The translations under genes were made by a program, and so were the position numbers. Shown in pieces: positions 43,390 through 54,141 of a stretch of 64,000 bases of DNA (position 1 is its first letter; each line of letters starts with the position of its first letter). Below the pieces are notes generated by a model. That model was not told the DNA's origin. It was given only the letters and a program-made list of their open reading frames with translations, and did not search any database. The stretch spans positions 60,219,760-60,283,759 of the forward strand of contig CM057005.1 of NCBI GenBank assembly GCA_029891345.1, written 5' to 3'. Source of the stretch: Dryococelus australis (Eukaryota > Arthropoda > Insecta > Phasmatodea > Phasmatidae).

Positions 43390-43800
43390 ACAGTGGAATG
43401 GACCCGGGCATCCAAGGTCAAGAAGCGAGGGAGCGATACGGGCGGCACTAACACGCACTTCTAGCGCCTCATCGCACCTACGCGCAAGGCGGCAGTGTTT
43501 CCGTCATAACGCTATACTGAGCAAATTGGACCTTTAACACAGGGGTTTTATTACACGCGATGAAAGCCCACAGGTTAAACTACGCCCTTATCTGTGTACT
43601 TTTCTCTTGCCGTGTAAGGAAACTGCATAGGCAAGCTTTTGAAAATGCGATATTTGACTATTTTCAAGCATTTTTTTCTCCATTGTTTCTTTGATCTTTT
43701 ATTACAAAATGTCGTATTTGCAGAACATTTATTTAACGAGATACGCGTATTCGCGCAAACAAATATTTCACAAAAAAAAAAAAAAACGCTGAGGTCCATC
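43390..43800 (-). repeat. Family B repeat, inverted copy
   Basis: Inverse of the copy at 14400-14870: GGTCAAGAAGCGAGG with the shared module, GCATAGGCAAGCTTTTGAAA, GCGATATTTGACTATTTTCA, GAGATACGCGTATTCGCG and a poly-A stretch. The frames at 43575-43875 are read-through of this repeat. Confidence 0.65.
43421..43491 (-). repeat. Shared 75-bp module, copy 4
   Basis: The minus strand reads GCCTTGCGCGTAGGTGCGAT, then GCGTGTTAGTGCCGCCCGTA and TCGCTCCCTCGCTTCTTGAC. It is very similar to 14774-14850 and also related to 456-531. Confidence 0.65.
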
Positions 43801-44679
43801 CCACTCTTAAGTTCAGTCGACGTAGTATTACTTTATCAGCACTCAAGAGTGTTGAAGAGGGTTTGGAAAGAGTAAATTGGCAACTAGCTTACTCACTTAC
43901 TATCTTGGAAATTAAGTTGGCGCCGTGCTTCTCTTCGCAGCTGCAGCACGTGACTGCGACAGAAAATATTTGCTAATAAGAGTGGGGTGTCTGCGGCGAC
44001 CCAATGATCTCGACGAGTTTCGTCTGGCCTCATTACAGCGAGGGAAAGGAAGGGGATTGGAGCGCAGTGCGGCCAACTCGTAGATGAGAATTCCCTCCAT
44101 CCCTCTCCCCCATATGGCAGTGCAAATCCCTCTACATGATGCATGAAACCCCCAAAATTTTAAATATAAAAAATGTATACCAAACCAATATATTTTAGTT
44201 ATTTAAGTGAAGTCAATTTGTGTATGTCAGTTATCTATCTAACGTAGGACTAATTTCATCCTGAATCAGTTATTTGTTTTGCAACGCAGAAGTGACCCAA
44301 CAAAGTCATTAAGGATTTCAGATCCTAGAGTCCTAGAAAGCAAAACAAAGAGACTTTAGTGCGAAAATACGCTTAAATTCTGAAATAAACTCGCCTAATC
44401 AAATATAAGTATTCCCCCCAAACACTCCCCTAAACTAACAAGGAAACCTCTAATGATCCCACTAGCCCCAGATGCGAAAATTTTCCCCCACAAGCAGGGC
44501 CACCTGTTTTTCGCCAGCAGAGCTATGCTGATGCTAGACTTAAATTTCTTACGTACGAGACTGCAAACTTCCTTCGGCTATTGACGCGTATCTGTGTTGA
44601 AAGAGACACTCTACCCGACTGGGCCAATCACAGTACAGTTGCCCTGAGACTGAACGTCAATGATTGACAGGCAGACACT
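43801..44679. other. No gene seen
   Basis: A GC-richer patch at about 43915-44110 has opposing short frames (43893-44144 minus). The rest is AT-rich. No domain or repeat family recognised. Confidence 0.35.
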
Positions 44680-45157
44680 TAGGTGTCCGCCTGGTTGAAG
44701 TAATTTTGCACGTCTGTGGCCTAGAAGCGTGGGAGCGCTAGGGTCGATCGAGACATGCGAATCAACTCTCTCATCGCCTCTACGCGCAAAGCACTGAATT
44801 GGCGTGCAGTCTTGCCGTCTATATCGCGCCTCTGAGACTTTAAGGGTAGATAATACCATTTTATGACATAGTAATGAAAATAAAGGTTTCATACACTTTC
44901 CTATTTATTTTTTAATGTTGTGTACCGGAATGTTCATACCTAAAAATGACTGTGAAAACACCCGTTTTACAAAATTGTCGCCGTCACGAAACATGCTTTG
45001 GAGAGAAATGGAATAACTGGAAAACGTATACAGACGCGTAACGTTTCGTAAATGAAGCAGACCTCACTCAGGCAAGTTGGACGATTTTCTTATAATACTT
45101 AATTTTTGCTGGAACTCTGCACACCGTTCGGCGTCCTACCCATGCGGATTCCCACCC
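44680..45157 (-). mobile_element. Element J, second copy (inverted, decayed ends)
   Basis: Inverse of the TTAA element at 92-567. Shared blocks include TAGAAGCGTGGGAGCGCTAG, CATCGCCTCTACGCGCAAAG, ATGACTGTGAAAACACCCGT, GAAAACGTATACAGAC and CAGACCTCACTC. The left border reads TTAGGTGTCC instead of TTAAGGTGG, and the right border has no TTAA, so its duplication is lost. Confidence 0.75.
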
Positions 45158-46254
45158 ACCATCTTGGATTTATCGATTTTTCACCAAAGCTTCTATTTCA
45201 GAAGGTGTATTGAAATTTCCCGCGCGACATATCCTAAATAACAGCTTCATAAACTTTATCGAACTGCCAAAGCTTCGCTGCATTTATTAATTTTTAGGTG
45301 GCAACTGTCAAGGCGAAACCCGAAGTTATTTCTTGCGAATGATTGCGCTAGGGCATGCTCTATGTTCTGTCGTTCCAAATAACATGATACAAAACCGTAT
45401 TTCCAGAGTATGGCAAACATTCCATGCCAGGCTTTACCATTCATGGGGGCATAGGGAATCAGGCTAAATTCAGACAAAGATCTCTCTGTCTTTTTAGGAT
45501 AGTAGTTTCAACTAAGGTTTTTTTTTTTTGTTTAAGACTGAACTCATTTAGATTTGTAAACCATTCAAATTATAATTTTTAAATTTTAAATGCACTTTTT
45601 AATTATTTATAAAACATCAGAATTTTATAAATAATGAAAACGTACATTTTAAATTTAAAAAATTAATATTTGGAAGCTTGGCCGTAAGACACGTGAGAGT
45701 TAAAATCATCCAACCGCAATATTATATCACACACTGTAATCTGATATCCTTCAAATCCGAAGTAACACCGGCCAGAGGTCAGCGAATGAAATCCTTTATT
45801 TAGGCTCTTATCAGAGTTTCAACGTTGCAGAGTTCAAAGTACAGAGTTCAATGGATAAGCTGTCAAAAACACGTTATCTGAAGTAAGGTTATCACAGGTC
45901 ACATGGTACAAAGTATAATTGTTTGAGAAATACATACAATATATGGCTGTTATCGCAACTTTGTTCTCTTGCCTCAGCAGCGGCCCTACCCATAAGTTAC
46001 GAAAAAAAAAAAATCTCTGAATCTAGGGGAGAAGTCCCAAAGTTGGCAACGGCGGTTGTCGGGTAGCAGTGGAGAAGGTTCCCATGGGCGGCAGAGGACG
46101 GTATTTTAGGTCAGGGAGAAGAAGACTGCTGTCCCCGCCAAGACGCTACGAACCTCCGTGGCGCACTGCCAGCCCCGAGATGCGACAAGGTGACTCTGCA
46201 TCGCGAGAAAGAGAAAGAGAGACAGAGAGAGAGAGGCGCCCGCTGGCGTCCCAC
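45158..46254. other. No supported gene; GA microsatellite at the end
   Basis: A minus-strand frame at 45256-45477 (73 aa, containing YAPMNGKAWHGMFAILWKYG) is complex in composition, but I do not recognise it. A (GA)n patch lies at about 46205-46235, just downstream of the exon candidate on the minus strand. Confidence 0.3.
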
Positions 46255-46383
46255 CGTCCGGCGTAGATGACGCGGTCAATAAAGCCATCTGCATGCCGCA
46301 GATACTTGCCCCTGGCGTCGACGACGATGCTTCTACGCGAGGCTTCTCTCACCACCTTCAATATGATGTCTCTCCAGTGTGCA
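46255..46383 (-). CDS. Candidate internal exon of an unidentified gene
   Basis: On the minus strand a strong splice acceptor (TTTGTTTCTTTTCTCTCAG) ends at 46384, and a plausible donor ACG|GTGGGA begins at 46254. The 129-bp interval is open in one frame: HWRDIILKVVREASRRSI, VVDARGKYLRHADGFIDR, VIYAG. Codons favour C or G at third positions (ATC GTC GTC GAC GCC; CGC GTC ATC TAC GCC), unlike the AT-rich surroundings, which fits a conserved host exon. I do not recognise the protein. Flanking exons were not found; a family A copy lies about 130 bp upstream in gene direction. It could be chance or a transposon fragment. Confidence 0.35.
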
Positions 46384-46515
46384 CTGAGAGAAAAGAAACA
46401 AAGTTCGTTTTCCGCAACTGAATATAAGATAATGGCGATGGAATGTTTTGTTGCTGAAACCAAATTATTTTGTTGTTTTTATTTGGTTTCCCAAAACAGT
46501 GAGGCTTGGTATATA

Positions 46516-46939
46516 AAGGCTATTCACGGTAAAATGAGCACTTTTGAAAGACCTGCTTAGCATCTATTTGTATGCACGTTGTGTATTCTTCCGCCTTATG
46601 TAAGCTTAAAATTGTCATTGACCTCATCACTTTATTCATGCGTCGGTCAAGTGAAACTGTGAAATTATTAGAAAAGTAAATATTTTACAAATCTGTTCAT
46701 TTTTTTTTACTCTTCGATGCATTAAAAAAAACAAAGAGAAATAAATAGTTTTAAATTATAAGAAGTGGTTACCTAACACTTTTTATTCAACGTTAAGATA
46801 AGGATGTACTTCCCATCCATCGTCACCAACTTAGCTGGGTACATGTCACTCAGGGTGCCTGTTAAAATGAGTGCAGGTAGGGGCAGTGACTTTTTTCTAA
46901 GGTTGATTTCAAAAGTGCTCACGTTATAGTGAACAGTCA
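46516..46939 (-). mobile_element. Family A MITE, complete inverted copy
   Basis: From AAGGCTATTCACGGTAAAAT to CGTTATAGTGAACAGTCAT, preceded by TA and followed by TA. All interior landmarks are present, including ACTTCCCATCCATCGTCACC and TGCAGGTAGGGGCAGTGAC. Confidence 0.88.
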
Positions 46940-46978
46940 TTAGGTAGGTAGGCAGCTCTTAACGACTCGTCGACAGCG

Positions 46979-47201
46979 AGGCCGTTCACGGTAAAGTGAG
47001 CACATTTTAAGGCCCTCGCAACATGTATAATAGTAAATATATGCATTTTATTGTAACCTCGTATGTTTACTTCTGAAAGTGTTGATATGTATACACTGTA
47101 TTTATTAGGAACATAGCAATATTTACACCAACAAGTGGCGGAAAGACAAAGGAAATTTGACAAGGGCCTTAAACTGTGCTCGCTTTACCGTGAACAGTCT
47201 G
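46979..47201 (+). mobile_element. Family D MITE, copy 2
   Basis: From AGGCCGTTCACGGTAAAGTG to CGCTTTACCGTGAACAGTC. The interior TATGCATTTTATTGTAACCT and GTATACACTGTATTTATTAG corresponds to the copy at 34417. It lies 40 bp from a family A copy. Confidence 0.82.
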
Positions 47202-47221
47202 TAGAGACGGGGCAAGTTGCT

Positions 47222-47403
47222 CAGATAGGCAGGAACATGGCAGAGATCGGCCATGGTCTGAAGTAAGGTACCATCCCAGTATTCGCCTGGAGTGATTTCG
47301 AGAAACCGTGGAAAACCGGCATCAAGATCGCGGGACCGGGAATCGAACTCGGATCCTCTCGAACGCGAGTCCGATAGTTAACCTCCGCGCCACCTCGCTC
47401 TGT
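47222..47403 (-). mobile_element. tRNA-derived SINE of an orthopteroid-like type (family F)
   Basis: On the minus strand the head reads GAGGTGGCGCGGAGGTTAAC, then GGACTCGCGTTCGAGAGGAT and a B box GAGTTCGATTCCCGGTCC. The body has GCCGGTTTTCCACGGTTTCT, CACTCCAGGCGAATACTGGG, ATGGTACCTTACTTCAGACC and ATGGCCGATCTCTGCC. From memory the layout resembles SINEs abundant in locusts, crickets and cockroaches. The 66-aa frame here is a SINE translation. Confidence 0.8.
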
Positions 47404-48434
47404 AAGATTTGGCTGCTGCAATTAAAGATTTGTTGGACTCTATGTGCGTTAAAATATTTCGGTTAATATAAAAGAATATCTGAAATAACCGTTAGAATGT
47501 ATGGAAAAATTTGTAGGCAACACTGTCATTAACCCATTGCACGTCAAATTTCGAAGTCATAAAGAAAGAGCATATGTTAATTTGCCTGTACACAGAATTA
47601 TCACAATGATTTAAAATTATTTTATGCATTGAATTTACTAGAATCTCAGTCTAAGGAGTGAAGTGTGCCGTATCAAAATACCAGTTATTTAAATATAAAT
47701 TATATTTAAATTTCAGTAAAATGTTACGCTATTGAAACAGTTAAATGATTTCTTTAAGTGTCTCGTTTTATTTATTCACTATCAGTGTGATCAATAACTA
47801 AAATTTATTTTATTTTGAATTAGTTCAATATGCAAAGTAATTTTACGAAGCATTTTTTAAATTAAAATTTAAGTTTCTAGATTTCGATTTTATCTTTAAC
47901 AAAATGTAATTTAATCAATTACAAAATTTTGGTTTGTTGATGTTCTATTAACCCAGATATTTACGATTTTATTTACCTCTGTAGTTTTGTTTTATACTTG
48001 AATTAATTTCTTTCTACAAGTTACTTTGAAGCACGGTACGTTTGTCGCCAGCCGAGCCAAGCTTACTTGCAGATTGTTCAACTGTGTACCGGATGCTGCA
48101 GCCAAAATCCTCCGGGAGTTGGTTATTGTAACCTCTCTCGCATCCGTGATTCTGCATGCTTGCCTACATGTGATTTCCTGGCCGTTGCCACGCATTCAGT
48201 GTACGATTTTTGCAGAGAAATGGTCGTACGATCACGTGATTTCACACCCATTCTCTTTTTGCCGGGTAATGAGTCGTCTGAATTGGAAAGCGTGCACTTT
48301 ATAGCGGCAGCTTTGTCATAAATTTGTTTGTCGTTTTTCTATATGACTGCAAGTTTCGCGTAGCTTAAAGCACTTTTTACCTCTGCGTGAAGACATCATG
48401 ACGTGTGGCGGTGGTGCAATGGCCCTGGTGGTGT
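47404..48434. other. AT-rich DNA, then an unassigned GC-richer part
   Basis: 47404-47990 is AT-rich with nothing recognised. About 48010-48310 is GC-richer with two overlapping plus frames (48026-48304 and 48067-48321); neither matches a domain I know. Confidence 0.35.
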
Positions 48435-49050
48435 TTAAAGGGCCTGGGAAATGTTGTAGTGAGTAGAAGGAGCGGTAGGTTCCTGGACCACTTGTAGAAT
48501 GACATGTTGATGGAGCGGATAACCGATTGTTCGATATATCTAATATTCGATAGAGTAGATTAATATCTGATTAATCGAATTAATTAGTATAATTAATCAA
48601 ATAAATTAAAGAATTCTTTAATTAATTTTTTATTAGTTGGATATGAAATTTCTTTGTTTTTCATTGTTGTTGAAAGGGTTAGGGGTGATATTGGCGGAGC
48701 AGCATAGATGTGTTCTATGTGATTTTCTGGATCCGACTGACCAGAGGGATGGGTTGTAATTACTTATAGAAGTTGATGTTGGAGTAAGAGTGGTATAAGT
48801 AGCATTTTAAATTGTGGATGGAGTGAGAGCCAGTGGCGGGTTACCGGACCACTAGGCGAGTGAAGGGTGGATGGAGCGAGAACCAGCGGTGGGTTCTTGG
48901 ACTATTGAGCTATGAAAAGGCCTATACCTAGTCCCATAAGATTAACCTGGGGGGTGGGGGGATTTCTGGGCCACTTAGCGAGTGAGGAGCGGATAATCGA
49001 TTGTTCGATTAATCGATAATGAGCGAGGGCACTCATGTCACTTCTGGACC
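48435..49050. repeat. Single arm of the 3.6-kb element with tandem units
   Basis: 48505-48810 matches an arm of the element at 22035-25648 (GTGATATTGGCGGAGCAGCA, TTGATGTTGGAGTAAGAGTG). Around it, units resembling GGATGGAGNGAGANCCAGYGG followed by GGACCACT and GCGAGTGA recur at about 48455-48500, 48817-48865, 48870-48910 and 48965-49000. ATCGATTGTTCGATTAATCG-like words mark both edges. Confidence 0.6.
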
Positions 49051-49915
49051 ACTACAATTTACGTTCAATTAGCCAACTGAAATAAGTATGAATCATTAAA
49101 AAATTACTTTAATCACGGGATTACCACACACAACATTAAATCGAATTAATATAAAGACGTTATATTAAAAATTACTTTAAATCATGCGTAACCACGAGAC
49201 AAATTCATTAAAACGACTTACCCCGAACACGACAGGATGCAACACAAAATTTATATTAATGCTGTAACGAAATTCCTTAGCAATATTTCAGTTTAATGAG
49301 TTGTCGCTTCCAATTTCATGTCTCGTTTGAAGCACCCTTTGGTACTTGCTTATTCTTGTCGTTTGCCACTTGAAGTGTTATTCGGGGCTGTTCTGTGTTG
49401 TTTGGTGCCAGAAACGTACTGCGTTTGTTTCATGATAAATAATTGTTTTCTTATGGTCTTTTGTTGTATATGGGTACAGAGGAAATGTGAATGTTCGTAT
49501 TATGAGCATTCAGCAAACGCTGTAAATAATTAGACCACAGCCACCAAGGATCATCTACTGTGGAATTTATATTCAAGGACGCAAAATTAGCGTGTGCCCT
49601 CGTTCCCTTTCTCTCATTATGTTTCTACCATGTTCCTTTCAATACTCTTCCCTTATAGTGTGCAACACCTTCGTAACTATCGTTTATCTCACAGATTTCA
49701 GCAAAGGCAATGGGGGATAAAAGTGAGAAAAATTCTTCATTAAGAGTACAAGTCTCCTGCATAGAAATACAGACACTGTACAAATATTCAATAGAAATGA
49801 AACTGTTTATATAAGTTACGAACGAAAATAATTTAAATATTAATTTAAAATAATTTTACTGTATAATTTTTGTCGGTGTATTTTTTATTGAGTAGTTAGT
49901 GATAAAAATAGTATA
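49051..49915. other. No gene seen
   Basis: AT-rich, with short local echoes (ATTAAAAAATTACTTTAAT recurring at about 49095 and 49165). The frame at 49318-49533 is 71 aa, hydrophobic and cysteine-rich; no domain recognised. Confidence 0.35.
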
Positions 49916-50337
49916 AGCTGTCCATGGTAGAATGAGCACTTTCGAAAGCCCTGCTTAAGATCTACTTGTATGCACGTTGTGTATTCTTCCATCTTGTGTA
50001 ACATTAACATTGCCATGGGCCTCACTACTTTATTCATGTGTCGGTATATCGAAACAGTGAAAGCATTACAAAAGTATTTATTTTATCAATCTGTTCATTA
50101 TTACTCTTCGATACATGAAAAAAAAAAAAAAAAAAAAAAGCGAAGGAAGTAATTTATCACAAATGTTTACCTAACACTTTTTATTCGACGTTACGATATG
50201 GAACTTCTTTCATTACATCGTTACCACCTTCACTCGGCGCATGTTACTCTGTGCGCCCGATAAAATATGTGCAGGTAGGAGCGGTGACTTATTCCAAGGT
50301 TGATTTCGAAAGTTCTCATTTTATCGTGTACAGCCTT
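49916..50337 (-). mobile_element. Family A MITE, inverted member of a pair
   Basis: From AAGCTGTCCATGGTAGAATG to TTTTATCGTGTACAGCCTT, TA on both sides. A poly-A run at about 50120-50138 interrupts the interior. It is followed after about 22 bp by a copy in the opposite orientation. Confidence 0.88.
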
Positions 50338-50359
50338 TACTTAGAAGTACAAGTATCTA

Positions 50360-50780
50360 AAGGCTTTCCATGATAAAGTGAGCGCTTTTGAAATCAACCT
50401 GAGAAAAATATCACTGCTCCTACCTGCATATATTCAAAGAGGTGCCCTGAGTGACATACGCCCAGTAAATTTGGTAACGATGGATGGGAAGTAGTTCCGT
50501 ATCTTAACATCGAATAAAAAGTGTAAGGAAATAATTTCTGATAACTTAAATTCTTTCTTTGGCTTTCTCCATTTTTTCAATGCATCGAAGTGTAAAAATG
50601 AGCAGATTTGTTAAATATTTACTTTTCTAATAATTTCACAGTTTCACTTGACCAATGCATGAAAAAAGAGATGACGCCCATGGCAATGTTAATCTTACAT
50701 AAGGCGGAAGAATACACAACTTGCATACAAGTAAATGTTAAGCAGGTTTTTCAAAAGTGCTCATATTACCGGCAATAGCC
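50360..50780 (+). mobile_element. Family A MITE, direct member of a pair
   Basis: From AAGGCTTTCCATGATAAAGT to CATATTACCGGCAATAGCC, flanked by TA. With 49916-50337 it makes a palindrome of about 865 bp. Confidence 0.88.
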
Positions 50781-50966
50781 TATAACACACTTGACTGCAC
50801 TGTTGTGAAAGTCTATAGTTTGTGTACCTTCAGCATGAGCACTTCAGAAGCTACACAGGCATTTGTTTGCAGTATGGATACATAACTGATCTTGGAAAGT
50901 AATTTTTAACACAGTCGGTAGGTGCTGAAACCGCGAACTGCTGGATGCATATTGATGTGGTATCGC

Positions 50967-51261
50967 CGGGGATAGGAATATTTCTTGAGTTCATTTCAGG
51001 ACAATATATACGTCAAACATGTGCACGCTAGAGTTGACCTCGCAATTGGTTCGCAGTTTATTAGGACACGCCCTGGTCTACTCTGGGCCAATAGTACACT
51101 TGCGAGGAACCACGTAGCGAATCCCACACTGCTAGGTGTGAGGTAACACTGCCTATCCACCAGGGAAGCAGCCAATAAACAAACAACTGAGGCTCGAGTG
51201 CACACATGTCTGTGGAGTCTAGACAACAGGCCATTGAACTCACGAACTTTTCCTATCCCTA
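50967..51261. mobile_element. hAT-like MITE G1, copy 2, perfect 8-bp TSD
   Basis: The 295-bp element starts CGGGGATAGGAATATTTCTT and ends CTTTTCCTATCCCTA. Identical 8-mers GGTATCGC flank it (50959-50966 and 51262-51269). It matches the copy at 12218-12511 through ACGTCAAACA, GCAATTGG, GCAGTTTATTAG and AACAAACA. Confidence 0.92.
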
Positions 51262-51560
51262 GGTATCGCGTGTCCGAACAAGTCCTATTTTCGGATTATT
51301 TTTACTAATTTGTTAATGCACCGCAGTGCTGAATTGGGGAAATTATTAACATGATTAACATTTTTGTTATTGAATTAGGGTTGAAGTGTTTAATCAGTTC
51401 GTCAGCAGTTGTGAATACTTCTCAGCGACTAAATTATATTAGCTGTCGCGGATGAATTTATATAGAAGAAATTGCCCTGTTGTACATTTCACCCACTAAC
51501 TGTAATATAGCGTCAATGCCGAAGGAATATGGTATACGGTTTTTACCTACATTTTAATAT

Positions 51561-51984
51561 AATCCATTCATGGTTACTTCTCACTTTTCTGAAGCCGTGA
51601 TAAAGTTCTGCTTCCAGGATATTCCTACGCCTTGTGCAAACTAAGCTTAACTAAGTCTATAAAATTACATCAAAGGACATCGCACCGAATTCGTGCGCAC
51701 TCCGTTGTAATAATATTTTGCATGAGAACTATTTCTTACTAGACGCTACCAACACACACGTTTTCTCACTGTTTTTATTCATACTTATTATAAATAAAAT
51801 ATTGTAATTCATAAATAAAATGTGGGTAAAACTTCAAAATAAGGAGAAATAAGATGATCTTACCTTGAAAGAGGTATAAAACGCTTGTGATAAATAACAT
51901 ATTTAGAAAATAACTAAATATGTCATACATGGGTATTTTTTCAATGATTTGATTTTTAAAATGTGAAGAAATCTCGAATATACT
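51561..51984 (+). mobile_element. Family C MITE, copy 6
   Basis: From ATCCATTCATGGTTACTTCT to CTCGAATATACTA next to TA. Landmarks: ACTTTTCTGAAGCCGTGATA, GGATATTCCTACGCCTTGTG, ACATCAAAGGACATCGCACC and TATTTTGCATGAGAACTATT. Confidence 0.85.
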
Positions 51985-52373
51985 ATAGTAATCAATCCTA
52001 TAGAAAAATCGATACGGATTGTATTTTACGCGGACTGATCGGTTCTTTCCCAAAATTTTTGGTCAAAATTGCTTTCGGCGCCTTCAATTAATACTGAAAA
52101 AATTGTTCAGTTGCCCTACAATGATTACCAAAGTTCGGTGCATACTTTACAGTGGTGTCCAGAACTTAGATCTTTTGCACCGACAACAATCGTAAATTTA
52201 ATAAATTTTCATGAATTAAACTTCCGATTCATTTCAGTAGCGTTGGCAGACGAATATAATATAATTAACAGTTATAAACATTACATGTATGTCTATAACC
52301 GAGTTGAATCTTGAGCCTACAGCCGTCTTTGTTACAAGTAGGCTTCGTGAGAGAGGGCAGCTTTTTATTTGAC
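51985..52373. other. No gene seen
   Basis: An 81-aa frame (52069-52314) is open, but it has no recognised domain and normal AT-rich composition. Confidence 0.35.
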
Positions 52374-52815
52374 ACTAGCTGATCCCTGAGAAAGTTGTTT
52401 TGCCTCTTTCACATTCGGTTTTGCCTTCTCATGGCATCCTCTCTATTACGCCTGACCGCGGTATCGCTGGCATTTCTCTCTTTTAGATTAACAAACATTT
52501 CCTGCAAAATCAGCAAAATCGGCCCATAAATATAGAAGTTAGACTCCAGAGCCACCTATCGGAACATAACCTACAGAAAGCAAAGCAGAATTAAACTATT
52601 TATTTTAGATCAACAAACATTTCCTTAATGTACGAGCATAATCGGCCCATAAATGTAGCAGTTAGACTCCAGCGCCACCTATCGGAATAAAACATAACCA
52701 GAAACCTTACTCGCCACCTCAATAACATATGGTGTGAATATGATCTCAATTGGTCCAGTGGTTTGTCAGTGATGATGCGGTTTGGTCACGCACAAAGGAT
52801 TTTATTTGTAAAGAA
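52374..52815 (+). mobile_element. LINE-like 3' tail with an internal 86-bp duplication
   Basis: Starts ACTAGCTGATCCCTGAGAAA and GTTGTTTTGCC, a stock opening of arthropod non-LTR 3'-end repeats. It ends with CTCAATTGGTCCAGTGGTTT, a further GTGATGATG, and TTTTATTTGTAAAG. Two related units (about 52485-52570 and 52608-52693) share CAACAAACATTTCCT, AATCGGCCCATAAAT and GTTAGACTCCAG, then GCCACCTATCGGAA. No protein remains. The LINE clade was not determined. Confidence 0.6.
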
Positions 52816-52969
52816 GATTGTTTCGAGGATATTGTAGTGCCCGTTTGCGGAATTAATTTGAAAACAATTCCTTGAGCGAGATATGTAAACATTGCGCAAA
52901 GGTTATCACTTTCTGTTTACAAAAAATGTTACGCAAGGTACCAGTTTTTATTAATAGGTTGTCGTTATA

Positions 52970-53378
52970 GATTGTTCACGGTAAAATGAGCACTTTTGAA
53001 AACCCTGCTTAAGATCTACTTGTATGAGCGTTGTGTAATCTTGCGCCATATATAAGATTAGCATTGTCATGGACCTCATCACTTTATTCATGCTTCGGTC
53101 ATGTTAAACTGTGAAGTTATTAGGCAAGTTAATATTTTATAGACCTGATCATTTTTACACTTCGATGTATGTAAGAAAAACTGAAAGCGAAGGAAATAAT
53201 TTAAAGTATCACGTCACTTTTTATTCGACGTTAAGATACGGAACTACTTCCCATCCATCGTTACCAACTTCACTGGGCGCATTTCACCCAGGGCGCCCGT
53301 TAAAATAAATGCAGGTAGGGGCTGTGACTTTTTTCTACTGTTGATTTTAAAAGTACTTACTTTATCGTGAACAGCCTT
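52970..53378 (-). mobile_element. Family A MITE, inverted, small internal deletion
   Basis: From GATTGTTCACGGTAAAATGA to TTTATCGTGAACAGCCTT, TA on both sides. It lacks the ATGGTTACCTAAC segment present in other copies (jump near 53208). Confidence 0.85.
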
Positions 53379-54141
53379 TACCTATTTTATTGGCTTGTAA
53401 ACTTGCGACGTTACTAGAACACCCCCCCCCCCCACACACCGGTTCTGAATTTTGGCTTTAAAATCGAGTAAAAAACTGACGTAAGCGTGTGTTATACGAT
53501 ACACATGTCAATTCTGCACGGAATATTTAAGTCACCTGCCTACACGGGAAACTAATAACCGGATGCATAAACAAGAACAGGACTGCTTAAACTGCTGGAA
53601 ATTTCCAAACTATTGAAATGCATGCGAAGAAAATGTACTTCGTTTTAAGTAAGGAAGGACTTTTGTATGTGCCACTTGGCAGATAAATAATCATTGTTAC
53701 AAAATATACTCGTACCAAAATTGTATTTTTACACCTATTTTGTTACGCGTTAGAAAAAAAATGATATGATAAAACCCTTTAATTTGCGTTAGAAAAACTC
53801 ACAACACAAATTTTGGTTAACTCTTGTTGATAGATTTTTAGGAAAAAGGAATTCATCATTTTTTTTTTGGAACTGGTTTCATTCTTTTGTGAAATGTTAT
53901 TTTCCTTATATTGTCGTACTTTTCTCAGACTACTAATTCATATCACAACGGAGAAAGTATATAATATGCCAAATATGTAATAATAATACACATATTTTCG
54001 CCTCTTAAACGTTCTTAAAACAAAAATGTTTTCTTAATTTAAATTGCCAGTAATATTTTTAAAAATATGTCTTGTACAGCAAAATACTTCTTCGAGTTAA
54101 GGTGTATTAGTCTTATCTGAAAGTATTCGTTTATATGTTTA
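53379..54141. other. No gene seen
   Basis: AT-rich, with a 12-base poly-C at 53422-53433 next to CACACACC. No repeat family or gene recognised. Confidence 0.4.

Noticed and set aside
45256-45477. 73-codon minus-strand frame with complex composition
   Set aside because: I could not place it in any family; no splice sites or neighbouring coding signal support it as a gene.
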